Positions 1-10,044 of a stretch of DNA of 64,000 bases are shown piece by piece. Made by a program: the position numbers and the translations under genes. How positions within the stretch are numbered: position 1 is the stretch's first letter; the number at the start of each line of letters is the position of its first letter. Below the pieces are notes generated by a model that made no database searches, was not told the origin of the DNA, and was given only the letters and a program-made list of their open reading frames with translations. Source of the DNA: Branchiostoma floridae (Eukaryota > Chordata > Leptocardii > Amphioxiformes > Branchiostomatidae); the NCBI RefSeq assembly GCF_000003815.2, contig NC_049988.1:1457703-1521702 (forward strand), written 5' to 3'.

Positions 1-808
1 ATTCTTGGTCTTTGCCTTTGTACCAAACTCAACTATGTCTATGGATCCACTTCTCAAGCCTTGCAGCAGGCTGCCAAATGCACATTTCCCTGTCAAGCAA
101 TTCAATGGCTTGAAGATGGTCTTTTGACCTGCCCAAAGCACTGACCTGACGACCACTTGGACATAATGACGAGGGCCTCCAGGTAGCACCTTGGGCTCAA
201 GGTTGCTACAGTGACGTATGTTTTAACACAATCCCCACATTCATTGGATTGTGAACTTACCCCTTCTTCTGATCAAGATGACAGGTTATCTCTACAACAA
301 ACCCTGCATGGTTTGGGGTGGGTAGAAAAGACTTAATTACCTGTCTTAGATTACACACAAAAGACGAGTGAAAATAGGATGGCTGGCTGCTTATCCGTAC
401 CTTGTTGGGAAGTTTCTGAACTGTCGCTGACTCAAACCATCTATCAGTTCCTAAGTACAAATGATAACACGTAAAATGAGACAATTGATAAGTTGAAAGA
501 TCCTGTAGTCAGATGTAGACAGAAGTATAGTAAACTGATGTTCCATGTTAGATCTTGTTCAGATCAGATGTTTTGTCTGGTTTACCTGTAACTTCTTGGC
601 CATACCTGCTCCGAGTAGGTAGGCTCTGTCGGTACGCTTCCCAATGTCGGAGGATGGATGGAAACCGGAACTTCGACTGGTGGTAGAAAATATGGACATT
701 CCTATATGCTTGAACAGGGGAAAAGTTCTTGAGATTCTGACTTCAGAGATGAGGTTTGCAAAACTGACAAGATTGTTCCCAGCTGGGTACGTCCCAAAAA
801 TTAGCTCA
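1..808 (-). CDS. Unidentified multi-exon gene, internal part, runs off the left edge
   Basis: Three minus-strand exons form one open chain: 808-586, 450-401 and 205-1. The acceptors are tctctccag, tttgtacttag and cactgtag; the donors are CAG|gtaaac and AAG|gtacgg. The phases agree (2 in/0 out, 0 in/2 out, 2 in and open to the edge). The first exon reads ELIFGTYPAGNN near its start and ends AGMAKKLQ, the second reads ELIDGLSQRQF, and the third reads NLEPKVLPGGPRHYVQ and later SIDIVEFGTKAK. I do not recognise the family. The compatible phases across three exons, with no stop in about 158 codons, are the main support. No start codon or upstream exon was found, so the N-terminus is missing. The plus-strand reading over 644-958 is a shadow of the first exon. 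Confidence 0.5.
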
Positions 809-2330
809 CTGGAGAGAAAGGGGCTTGAACTTTTTGCATCTTTTGTCAATCTCCCTTTTGTCTTTAACTTTCCACTTGCCCTTACTCACTTCTTCTACAT
901 CCAAGTTGTTTGCAAAGACAAACAGCAGCAGGACATACTTATGGTCCTCTTTTTTTAGGGGTTATAAACTGGCAGGCTGCCATGGTTGAGGGGGCAGGGT
1001 GGATAAAGTCCACCCTCAATTTCCGAGACAGCACCTTGATCACTCGGCCTGGATACCACTCCCCGGGAGCAGTGGGCCCATTACCTTCATACCAAACAGC
1101 CACATCTTGCTAACATAAAAAAATGTTAGCAAGATCACCACGGCCACGTTGGCATTAATGTATGTAAGGAGAATAGAGGGTTGGATATAGATACGAAAGC
1201 CTGATTGTTGGGTTTGTTTGCATTACCCTTTGAAATATTTAGTTGAATTCTTGTCGGCGCAGATGCGTCCTAACTGATGTGGGAAGGTATAGAGTAGGGT
1301 GGATAGTTGGCGAGGGGCAGATGTCGTGTGCAATGTTCAAAGCAGTTAATATCCATGTGTTGTAGTTTGCTTTTAAGTAGCATGTTGACGTCGCGCCAAG
1401 GTCAGGTGTCGGCCGATGCAGTTGGCGCATGTATCTTGCTATTGAAGTAGGTTTTCGAGGCGGCGACGGAACGGTGGGGTCGTAACGTTTTGCAGAACTT
1501 TTTCGGCAAAGAATGGTTGGAAAACTAATGTATGAAAAGAGGCACATTAGACGTGTTGTAGTGTGTTAAGAGGATGATTGGGCCGACGCAACACGTGATG
1601 TAGGAAAATAAGGACTGGTTTATCCGTGAGGTGATGGGTGGGGGTGACAGAACAGTTGCGATGGGGAGCGTTTTCAGGACACCGTTTTGGAGTTTGTAGT
1701 CAGTTGTGGGTTGCGACATTGCGCCGGGGTCATTAATGTCAGTCTTATTCGCATCATGTCGCCAAACACAACGGTAATATCTCAACAGCATTGTCTGGTA
1801 TTACATTTTACTGTTAGGTTCGTGCAGTCATGGTACAGGTGACTATTGAATAATCTGTTTGTATACATTTTGTAGCGAGAGTTAATTCAATCATGGTTTT
1901 CATATGTGTTCGTATATATTATTGTTAACTTTGATATCATTTTCCTGAGTTGTCGGGTTTTGTTGAAAACCTATTACTATAGCGAAAAGAAATGCTAGGT
2001 AAAATGGTTATACATCGTTTATTGTGTACATTGAAGGAAGTTTGGTCATGTCGGGCAATGGACAATGCTTAGAGTATATCACTAAGTTGTGTGTAGCTGT
2101 GTGTAAGAACAAAGCTAAATCTACATGCAACACTTCACATGCAAAAATAGGAAAAACATCTGTGATGGTTTAATAAACAATTATGAACAAAATGTGAAAC
2201 TATATGGAAAACATGTCATAAAAGTAATCACAGTACAATGCTATATTTTCGTTCAACAGAAAGGAAGACATGAAGGAAAAATAAATGTGTTGTTATACCA
2301 CAGGACTGAAGTTCCAGGCTTCTCATGCTT
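809..2330. other. Non-coding stretch, no gene seen
   Basis: AT-rich DNA with only short open frames that lack splice or codon support. The one structured item is a short perfect hairpin, atcttgctaacat at 1104-1116 facing atgttagcaagat at 1123-1135, separated by an A run. Upstream exons of the left-edge gene could lie here but I could not identify them. Confidence 0.5.
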
Positions 2331-2339
2331 GGTACACCT

Positions 2340-2850
2340 TCACAAATTGAAAATAAGCATAGTTTGTACAATGTTGCAACATCTCTGTTAAATTCCCTGA
2401 GTTTTTACAGTGTGTAGATACCCTGAACAACAATACTTATTTTTCATATGTCATGTAATCTTTCACAAATGTTACATATCCTGAGTTACTGTATTTCAAA
2501 ATAAGATATAGTTGTGTTTACAGACATAAGACTTGCACATGTCATGTAGTATTTTACAAGTATATAGAACCTTAGTTTTACAGTATAGTTGTGTATGCAA
2601 GAAATGTCATGTCTAGTGTTAAAAGAGATAAATTCTCTGAGTTTAACAGTGTTTACATACCCTGAACAAAAATACTTATGTTTCACATGTCATGTTAACT
2701 CTCAAATGTTCTCAAATGTTACGTATCCTCAGTTATTATAGGTTTCAAAATGAGATATAGCTGTAGTTTTTTCTGTGTTTTAATATGAGATATAGCTGTA
2801 GTTACAAGAACAATACTGTAACATGCTATGTAACCTTTCAGAAATGATAA
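2340..2850. repeat. Degenerate tandem repeat with ATATAG/CATGTCATGT motifs
   Basis: Phrases such as 'atgagatatagctgtag', 'catgtcatgt' followed by a T-rich stretch, and 'ccctgaacaa' then 'aatactta' recur three to four times in irregular order. The spacing suggests an old, diverged unit of about 100-240 bp. No coding potential was seen. Confidence 0.45.
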
Positions 2851-3186
2851 TTACTAAAAACATACTGTCAGGTGTCACTAGTGCCTGATTCTAAATGGTG
2901 TACATAGTTCTATCTATTCTGTCCCTAATAGATGCCTAGTATTACCACATACATTTCATCATGGGTATATAAAAATAAAGGTTTTTGGAACATGTCATCA
3001 TGTATATATAAATATATGTTTTGTGAAAGGATAATATACAAAAATAACTCTATATCTCTCTCTATATATAGATATGGGGTACCTGGTGCTTGGTTGTTGA
3101 GAAGAGTTAAGATGTTGTCTGCTGTTTGGTCATCATGGTGCTGTCTGGAGTCAAGATGGTGTCTGTAGCTAAAGTGTCTTCCTTCA

Positions 3187-3800
3187 TAGCAACAAAATTG
3201 ATAGGTGACGTAGATTGTTTTAGAAGTTTGGTGACATTGTGGTTACGTCCTTTGCTATTCTGTTGACTTCCTTTGTTATAAGGACAGTTTAGCCATGTTT
3301 GTTTCATGTCATACTCATACTGACCTTGTGTTCGGTGTCATGTGTTAATCCTGTCTGGGTACATGAGTCTGTCAATGTGCTTGCTGTAGTTAGAGTCTCT
3401 TCCTGTATTGTGTGTAAGGGAAGATGATATAGAAAGATTTCAGATATAGTAATGTTAGGTTCTGGTGTTGTCAAAGTACCGCAGTGGGTCCTGTTAATTG
3501 TTGTAAGTAGATTATTCAGCAGCATCAGGTAGCAACAAAATTGATAGCTGACCAGTTGTACATTGTTTTAGAAGTTTGGTGGCAAGGTGATATAGGAAGA
3601 TTTCAGATATAGGAAGATTTCAGATATAGTAATGTTAGGTTCTTGTGTGGTCAATGTACCACAGTGGGTCCTGTTGTTTGTTGTAAATAGATAAATCAGC
3701 ATCATGAGGCAGGACCAAAATTGATAGCTGACCAGTTGTACATTGTTTTAGAAGTTTGGTGACATTGTGGTTATGTACTTTGCTATTCTGTTGACTTCAA
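3187..3800. repeat. Local tandem duplication, unit of roughly 190 bp
   Basis: The block 'agatttcagatatagtaatg' through 'cagtgggtcctgtt' to 'gaccagttgtacattg' and 'ttttagaagtttggtg' occurs twice in full (from about 3433 and about 3611). The tail, from 'caaaattgatag' to 'gctattctgttgacttc', occurs once more near 3190-3275. The short open frames here are repeat translations. Confidence 0.6.
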
Positions 3801-4263
3801 TTGTTATGCGATTCGGTAAACAATTGATAGAATTATGTGACAATATGACAACTACGGAATCCTTTTGTTTTCTCCCCAACAAGACTAAACGTCTACACCA
3901 TTCTGTTTTCCACGCAGGACTGTACATTTCTGTTTTATGTTTTGCACACAGTGAAGACTTTTATTAATTGTAACATGTTCACTCTTGTGTCAGGTGCACA
4001 CCAGAATGTACTGGCCAAACAGAACCTTTGTGTACAGGTTCTTCATCCTAATAGTAGTAACGTATCTTCGAAGACACTGTAACAAAATAATGAACTTGTC
4101 TACAGGTTTTACATCCTACTAACTTCAAGTTATAACGTTAGAATTACCTAAACCAGATACAAAATATTCAAGTTAAGAGTATAGCTTGTACATTACACTT
4201 AATTCTGTCTGGGACGTCCTCGATAATTTAATCTTTGACTTGTGCTTTTTTTTGGAGACACCT

Positions 4264-5460
4264 GCGGCTGATCCGGACTGTCTTCACCCTATTGGCAAAC
4301 ATTTGCTGCATCACCGCCCACGTCTTCCCTTTCTTCGCCAGGTAGTCTACGGCTACTGGTATGGACAGGTTGCCATCCAAGCTATGCAACAACACGACGT
4401 GGGGCTTTTGACACGATGTTATCCTGCAGCACATGTAGGTCCCCACACAGTGAAGATTGGGAAAACCTTCTGTGAGGATGCACTGTCCTTGCGTTCTACT
4501 GCATCACTGGTGCCGTGCTCTCCCATGCTGTGCTCTCCTGCAATGGTGCACCCGCATCAAGGGTTTTGAGCTCTCCCGCATCAATGGTGCTGTGCTCTCC
4601 CGCATCACATGTTGTCTCTACGACTGAAGCGATGCGCGGCGCGCGGGGGGTGGTCGAGGAAGGGGGCGAAAGCTCTTGCATTTACTTTTTTGAAATACAA
4701 ATGGAGGCCATTTCCTGGGAGTTAGCCTTTCTGCGTAGGAAGAGAAATCCAAACTATAAAATCACACTCAAAAATAATGTTTATTGAAACAAAAATCTCA
4801 GATAAAGAAACAAGCCATGTCATGACATATCACAATTACAAGTCATGTCACAGATAAGTTATCCTACTCATAAATCCTACTTACTGAATGGTTACGGTTC
4901 CTCAGCCTCGCCAACTTAATCACCGCCCCACCAAATTCAAAGTCATAGACATGTGGTACGTCAATGCTAATAGTCAGCAGATAATTCAGAACGGAGTTGC
5001 TGAGACGGCTGTCAGTTCCGGAATGCAGCGTCTGAACACAGACAAAAACAACAGGCTACACACTAAATCCGGAAAACAAAATGTATTGCAAATTTGCATA
5101 AAATATTAACATTTATAACGTTATATTTAATCATAACTTAAACTTATATATATTTTTTAATTTTAGATCATACCCTCCTTCAAGTCATTATGCAGGATCC
5201 TTGCGGCGTGCAAACAGGCAAGACCTTTTGCCACCTACTAGTATCTCCACAAACTGGTACGTCTTGAGGAGGAGCATGGCTGGATCGTTCATGGCGGTCA
5301 GCAGTGTCACGGCGTTCACTGAGCCTGCCTTAAGCTTACAGGAGACGAACTCCTGGACTAGATAGGGCGCTGCCACATCCAGGTTCACCCCCGAAAATAA
5401 AGGGGAATCACTGCTTACTCTAGCCCCGAGAGTCGCCTCCTGCTGAAGGGCAGATGCGAG
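4264..5460 (-). other. Two weak coding-like segments, unidentified
   Basis: Minus-strand 4423-4264 has an acceptor (gctgcag) and a donor (CGCAG|gtgtct) around an open stretch containing LSIPVAVDYLAKKGKTW. Minus-strand 5460-5190 is open to a TGA-free end at TAA and contains LVQEFVSCKLKAGS and KTYQFVEIL, the last followed by a possible donor gtaggt. They cannot be joined cleanly. Between them, 4510-4615 holds degenerate repeats of 'gctctcccgcatca'. These may be remnants of one gene or chance open frames. Confidence 0.2.
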
Positions 5461-5680
5461 CCGTAGGTAGCACCTCCTTTACTGCCACCTAGCTGTTGTT
5501 GGCGCCTACAAACACATGAAGTGTCAGATGTATTAGTGAGCGAATAATAACTTATCAAAGATGATACCTATATCATAAACAACCAATTCAGATTAATTTG
5601 TACTGCATGTACCTTTGAAGATCTTTAAATTTCGAAGACTGACAAGCACAATTTTGCTAATATTTTACAGGTGTAGGATA

Positions 5681-5780
5681 NNNNNNNNNNNNNNNNNNNN
5701 NNNNNNNNNNNNNNNNNNNNNNNNNNNNNNNNNNNNNNNNNNNNNNNNNNNNNNNNNNNNNNNNNNNNNNNNNNNNNNNN
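5681..5780. other. Assembly gap, 100 N
   Basis: A run of exactly 100 N, the usual placeholder for a gap of unknown size. Open frames that cross it are artefacts. Confidence 0.99.
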
Positions 5781-5787
5781 GACCTGA

Positions 5788-7085
5788 TATTTGGTATAGA
5801 TAGGCATGAGATACTTGGTAAGAAGATTCAAGTAGAATTTTGGACATGAAGAACTAGAAAATGATTAATGGTGGCACTTTGCTGAGCGTGATCTTTGTGT
5901 TCTCTAGGCCTCCTGACGTGACCTTCCGTGACCCCGCACAGAGCCACACCTGTGCGCGTCAGCCGGAGAGTTAATTGAATCAAAGACCTAGCCAATCAGC
6001 GAAGAGGAGGCCAAAGGCTAATTAATATTCATAAGCGGGGCCTCATGATCCCGTATATAGCAGTGTTCCCGCCAGGGGGAGCAAAGCCCGCCTAAGGCTC
6101 TCGCATTTTAGACTATTCAGAAGGCTTTATATTGTATCAGTTCTTAGGGGCATATCTATGATAATCGCAGCAGTCACTTAACTTCTCTTCAGGAGTTTAG
6201 CGTAACACTGTTTCAGGTCAAACCGTCAAAGGCAACTAAAAACAAACTTTAACGTTACTGAGTTCAACAGTACTTATAACTTGTTATCCGAAGTTGAAAC
6301 GCTAGCGATGGTATTTTCGCTGCGCTGTTAGCTCCGTGCGACTGTTGTTGACGGTCTTATAACGGTATATTTTGCACCCCTGTACCCTGGTATGAGTAAC
6401 ATTTGGTATAGATAGGCATAATATAGTTGGTAAAATGATCCAAGTAAAATTTTTGGCATAAAGTACTGTAAAAGGCTTAATTACAGCACTTTTTTTAGGG
6501 GAAATTGGTTTTCTTTCGTTCTCCATGCCGTGACCTTTCGGACGTTCACCCCACAGAGCCGACATCTGCACCTGCGTCTAGCCGGAAGGAAGAGTTAATT
6601 CAATTAATGGTTCAGCCAATCAGCGAAGAGGAAAGCGAAGGCTAATTAATATTCATAAGCGGGACCACACAACACGTTAACTTGAAGACTCAGGCCGTAC
6701 AGACTTCTCGCCAGGATTTTTTCAAAGCGTCGGACAGGGGTCCGGGGGCCGCCGAATGTCCCTGGCGGGGTCCAGGGGCAGGGCCACTGTGGGGGGGACC
6801 CAGGTGGGCGAAGCCCCTCCGGAAGCTCTTGCATTTTAGGCTATTGAGAAGGCTTCTTTTATCAGTTTTTTTTAGGGCCATATCTACGATAATCGTAGCA
6901 GTCACTTACTTCTCTTCAGCAGTTTGACTTTAAAATATTTCGGGTCAAAGCTTCAAAGACAACTAAAACCTCATAAACAACAAACTTTACTTAGCTCAAC
7001 AGTATACAAAAATATTGTACGGGTTGCCATCCTTAGTTGAAGCGCTTATTTATAGCGCTAGTATCTTCGCTGCGCCGTTAGCCGC
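5788..7085. repeat. Direct duplication of a roughly 600-bp promoter-like block
   Basis: Two diverged copies, about 5788-6345 and about 6399-7085, align throughout. Both begin 'atttggtatagataggcat', then share 'gttaatt', 'gccaatcagcgaagagga', 'ggctaattaatattcataag', a GC-rich core, 'gcattttag' before an 'agaaggctt' phrase, and finally 'gttgacggtct'. Each carries a CCAAT box (ccaatcagcg). The first also has a TATA-like cgtatatag near 6052. The second has an extra GC-rich insert at about 6715-6820. No protein is supported. The block could be a duplicated promoter, a non-coding RNA unit or an unclassified repeat. Confidence 0.55.
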
Positions 7086-7408
7086 CGTGCGACTTTTGTT
7101 GACGGTCTGATATCCCTACGTCGCCGCCTCGCTGATATTCCCACGGACATGTTTAAAAAAAAATACCCAGCAAAAAACGCTGTTCTGCGTCAAATTCTAT
7201 TCTATAAAACTCAGTGTTACAGTCTAAATATTTTGTAGAAGCACCGCTGTAGGAAAGAAGGTCCAAGCAATGTAAAACATCACGTAGCATGAAGTTCGCT
7301 GTCAACTGGCACACAGCACATGACTGTTTGAAACTCTAAGTCTAAATCACAGCCCGTGTTGATTGATAGCCGGCGGTCCTATGATGAAGTCGGCGAAAGG
7401 TGCGTTAG

Positions 7409-8009
7409 NNNNNNNNNNNNNNNNNNNNNNNNNNNNNNNNNNNNNNNNNNNNNNNNNNNNNNNNNNNNNNNNNNNNNNNNNNNNNNNNNNNNNNNNNNNN
7501 NNNNNNNNNNNNNNNNNNNNNNNNNNNNNNNNNNNNNNNNNNNNNNNNNNNNNNNNNNNNNNNNNNNNNNNNNNNNNNNNNNNNNNNNNNNNNNNNNNNN
7601 NNNNNNNNNNNNNNNNNNNNNNNNNNNNNNNNNNNNNNNNNNNNNNNNNNNNNNNNNNNNNNNNNNNNNNNNNNNNNNNNNNNNNNNNNNNNNNNNNNNN
7701 NNNNNNNNNNNNNNNNNNNNNNNNNNNNNNNNNNNNNNNNNNNNNNNNNNNNNNNNNNNNNNNNNNNNNNNNNNNNNNNNNNNNNNNNNNNNNNNNNNNN
7801 NNNNNNNNNNNNNNNNNNNNNNNNNNNNNNNNNNNNNNNNNNNNNNNNNNNNNNNNNNNNNNNNNNNNNNNNNNNNNNNNNNNNNNNNNNNNNNNNNNNN
7901 NNNNNNNNNNNNNNNNNNNNNNNNNNNNNNNNNNNNNNNNNNNNNNNNNNNNNNNNNNNNNNNNNNNNNNNNNNNNNNNNNNNNNNNNNNNNNNNNNNNN
8001 NNNNNNNNN
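7409..8009. other. Assembly gap, 601 N
   Basis: A run of 601 N. The long open frames spanning it come only from the masked bases. Confidence 0.99.
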
Positions 8010-8324
8010 ACTTTTTTAAACTTACACCTAGTTATCGTACTGAAAATTGTTAATGACATTACATGAAGTCATTCAACAATTTTCAGTCATGATGAAAATT
8101 TTCTGAATGGAAGGTGTGATTATTGTCATTTTCTGAAAAATAGAAGCAAGCTCTGTTTTTACCTGGAGTCAATTCACAATACCAGTCCACATTGGGGGAT
8201 AATGTACTGTTAAGAGGATGTTCCATTTTTGCGCAGGGGTGATTTGGAACAGTCCAATGTTGCGTGGGAAGGGGTATGGCTGAAATATGCTGTATTTGCT
8301 CTTAAGCAAATGTCGGCCTTTCTA

Positions 8325-9944
8325 GTTCAAAACTTTTTTTTCACGTTCTAACACTTTTATAAGGTGAAATACACTTAGTAGACATGTTTAGAATCAAAAA
8401 GAAAAATCTTTGATCAATTAACGACTTGTAATGTAAAAGTTCGTAGTAAGCGTAGAACGGCTGAAAAGGGCCTAAATCTTATGTTTTGAGCGAAATTAAC
8501 GTGTCCCATGCATTATCAATGGTATTTTTTCAAAACTTTTTTTTCACGTTCTAACACTTTTATAAGGTGAAATACACTTAGTAGACATGTTTAGAATCAA
8601 AAAGAAAAATCTTTGATCAAAACTCGATTTTTAATGACAAAGTTCGTAGTAAGCGTAGAACGGCTGAAAAGGGCCTAAATCTTAGGTTTTGAGCGAAATG
8701 AACGTGTCCCATGCATTATCAATGGTATTTTTTCAAAACTTTTTTTTTCACGTTCTAACACTTTTATAAGGTGAAATACACTTAGTAGACATGTTTAGAA
8801 TCAAAAAGAAAAATCTTTGATCAAACCTCGATTTTTAATGACAAAGTTCGTAGTAAGCGTAGAACGGCTGAAAAGGGCCTAAGTCTTATGTTTTGAGCGA
8901 AATTAACGTGTCCCATGCATTATCAATGGTATTTTTTCAAAACTTTTTTTTTCACGTTCTAACACTTTTATAAGGTGAAATACACTTAGTAGACATGTTT
9001 AAAATCAAAAAGAAAAAAACTTTGATCAAAACTCGATTTTTAATGACAAAGTTCGTAGTAAGCGTAGAACGGCTAAAAAGGGCCTAAATCTTAGGTTTTG
9101 AGCGAAATTAACGTGTCCCATGCATTATAAATGGTATTTTTTCAAAACTTTTTTTTTCACGTTCTAACACTTTTATAAGGTGAAATACACTTAGTAGACA
9201 TGTTTAGAATCAAAAAGAAAAATCTTTGATCAATTAACGATTTGTAATGGAAAAGTTCGTAGTAAGCGCAGAACGGCTGAAAAGGGCCTAAATCTTAGGT
9301 TTTGAGCGAAATGAACGTGTCCCATGCATTATCAATGGCATTTTTTCAAAACTTTTTTTTCACGTTTTGACACTTTTATAAGGTGAAATACACTTAGTAG
9401 ACATGTTTAGAATCAAGAAGAAAAATCTTTGATCAATTAACGACTTGTAATGGAAAAGTTCGTAGTAAGCGCAGAACGGCTGAAAAGGGCCTAAATCTTA
9501 GGGTTTTGAGCGAAATGAACGTGTCGCCATGCATTAATCAATGGCAGTTTTTCAAAACTTTTTTTTTCACGTTTTGACACTTTTATAAGGTGAAATACAC
9601 TTAGTAGACATGTTTAGAATTAAAAAGAAAAATCTTTGATCAAAACTCGATTTTTAATGACAAAGTTCGTAGTAAGCGTAGAACGGCTGAAAAGGGCCTA
9701 AATCTTATGTTTTGAGCGAAATTAACGTGTCCCATGCATTATCAATGGCATTTTTTCAAAACTTTTTTTTTCACGTTCTAACACTTTGATTAAAACTCGA
9801 TTTTTAATGACAAAGTTCGTAGTAAGCGTAGAACGGCTGAAAAGGGCCTAAATCTTATGTTTTGAGCGAAATAGGAACATGTCGCTCATGCATTATCAAT
9901 GGTATTTTTTCAAAACTTTTTTTCACGTTCTAACACTTTTATAA
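8325..9944. repeat. Satellite array, about 204-bp unit
   Basis: The anchor cacgttctaacac (or cacgttttgacac) followed by ttttataaggtgaaataca recurs at 8342, 8545, 8749, 8953, 9158, 9361, 9568, 9772 and 9924. Spacings are 203-207 bp, except the last (152 bp), which reflects an internal deletion. Each unit also has 'aagttcgtagtaagcg', 'agaacggctgaaaagggcct' and 'gtgtcccatgcattat'. Copies are highly similar, so the array is young or homogenised. It stops at a 100-N gap and is probably longer in the genome. Confidence 0.95.
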
Positions 9945-10044
9945 NNNNNNNNNNNNNNNNNNNNNNNNNNNNNNNNNNNNNNNNNNNNNNNNNNNNNNNN
10001 NNNNNNNNNNNNNNNNNNNNNNNNNNNNNNNNNNNNNNNNNNNN
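9945..10044. other. Assembly gap, 100 N
   Basis: A run of exactly 100 N between the satellite array and the LINE fragment. It hides the true array length and the 5' part of the LINE. Confidence 0.99.

Noticed and set aside
644-958. Plus-strand 104-aa frame
   Set aside because: It is the antisense of a minus-strand exon with good splice sites and matching phases.
7356-8066. Long frames across the N run
   Set aside because: They consist almost entirely of undetermined bases. The same holds for frames over 5615-5847 and 9939-10184.
8325-9944. CRISPR-like array
   Set aside because: The units are long, contiguous and uniform with no unique spacers, and the context is eukaryotic.
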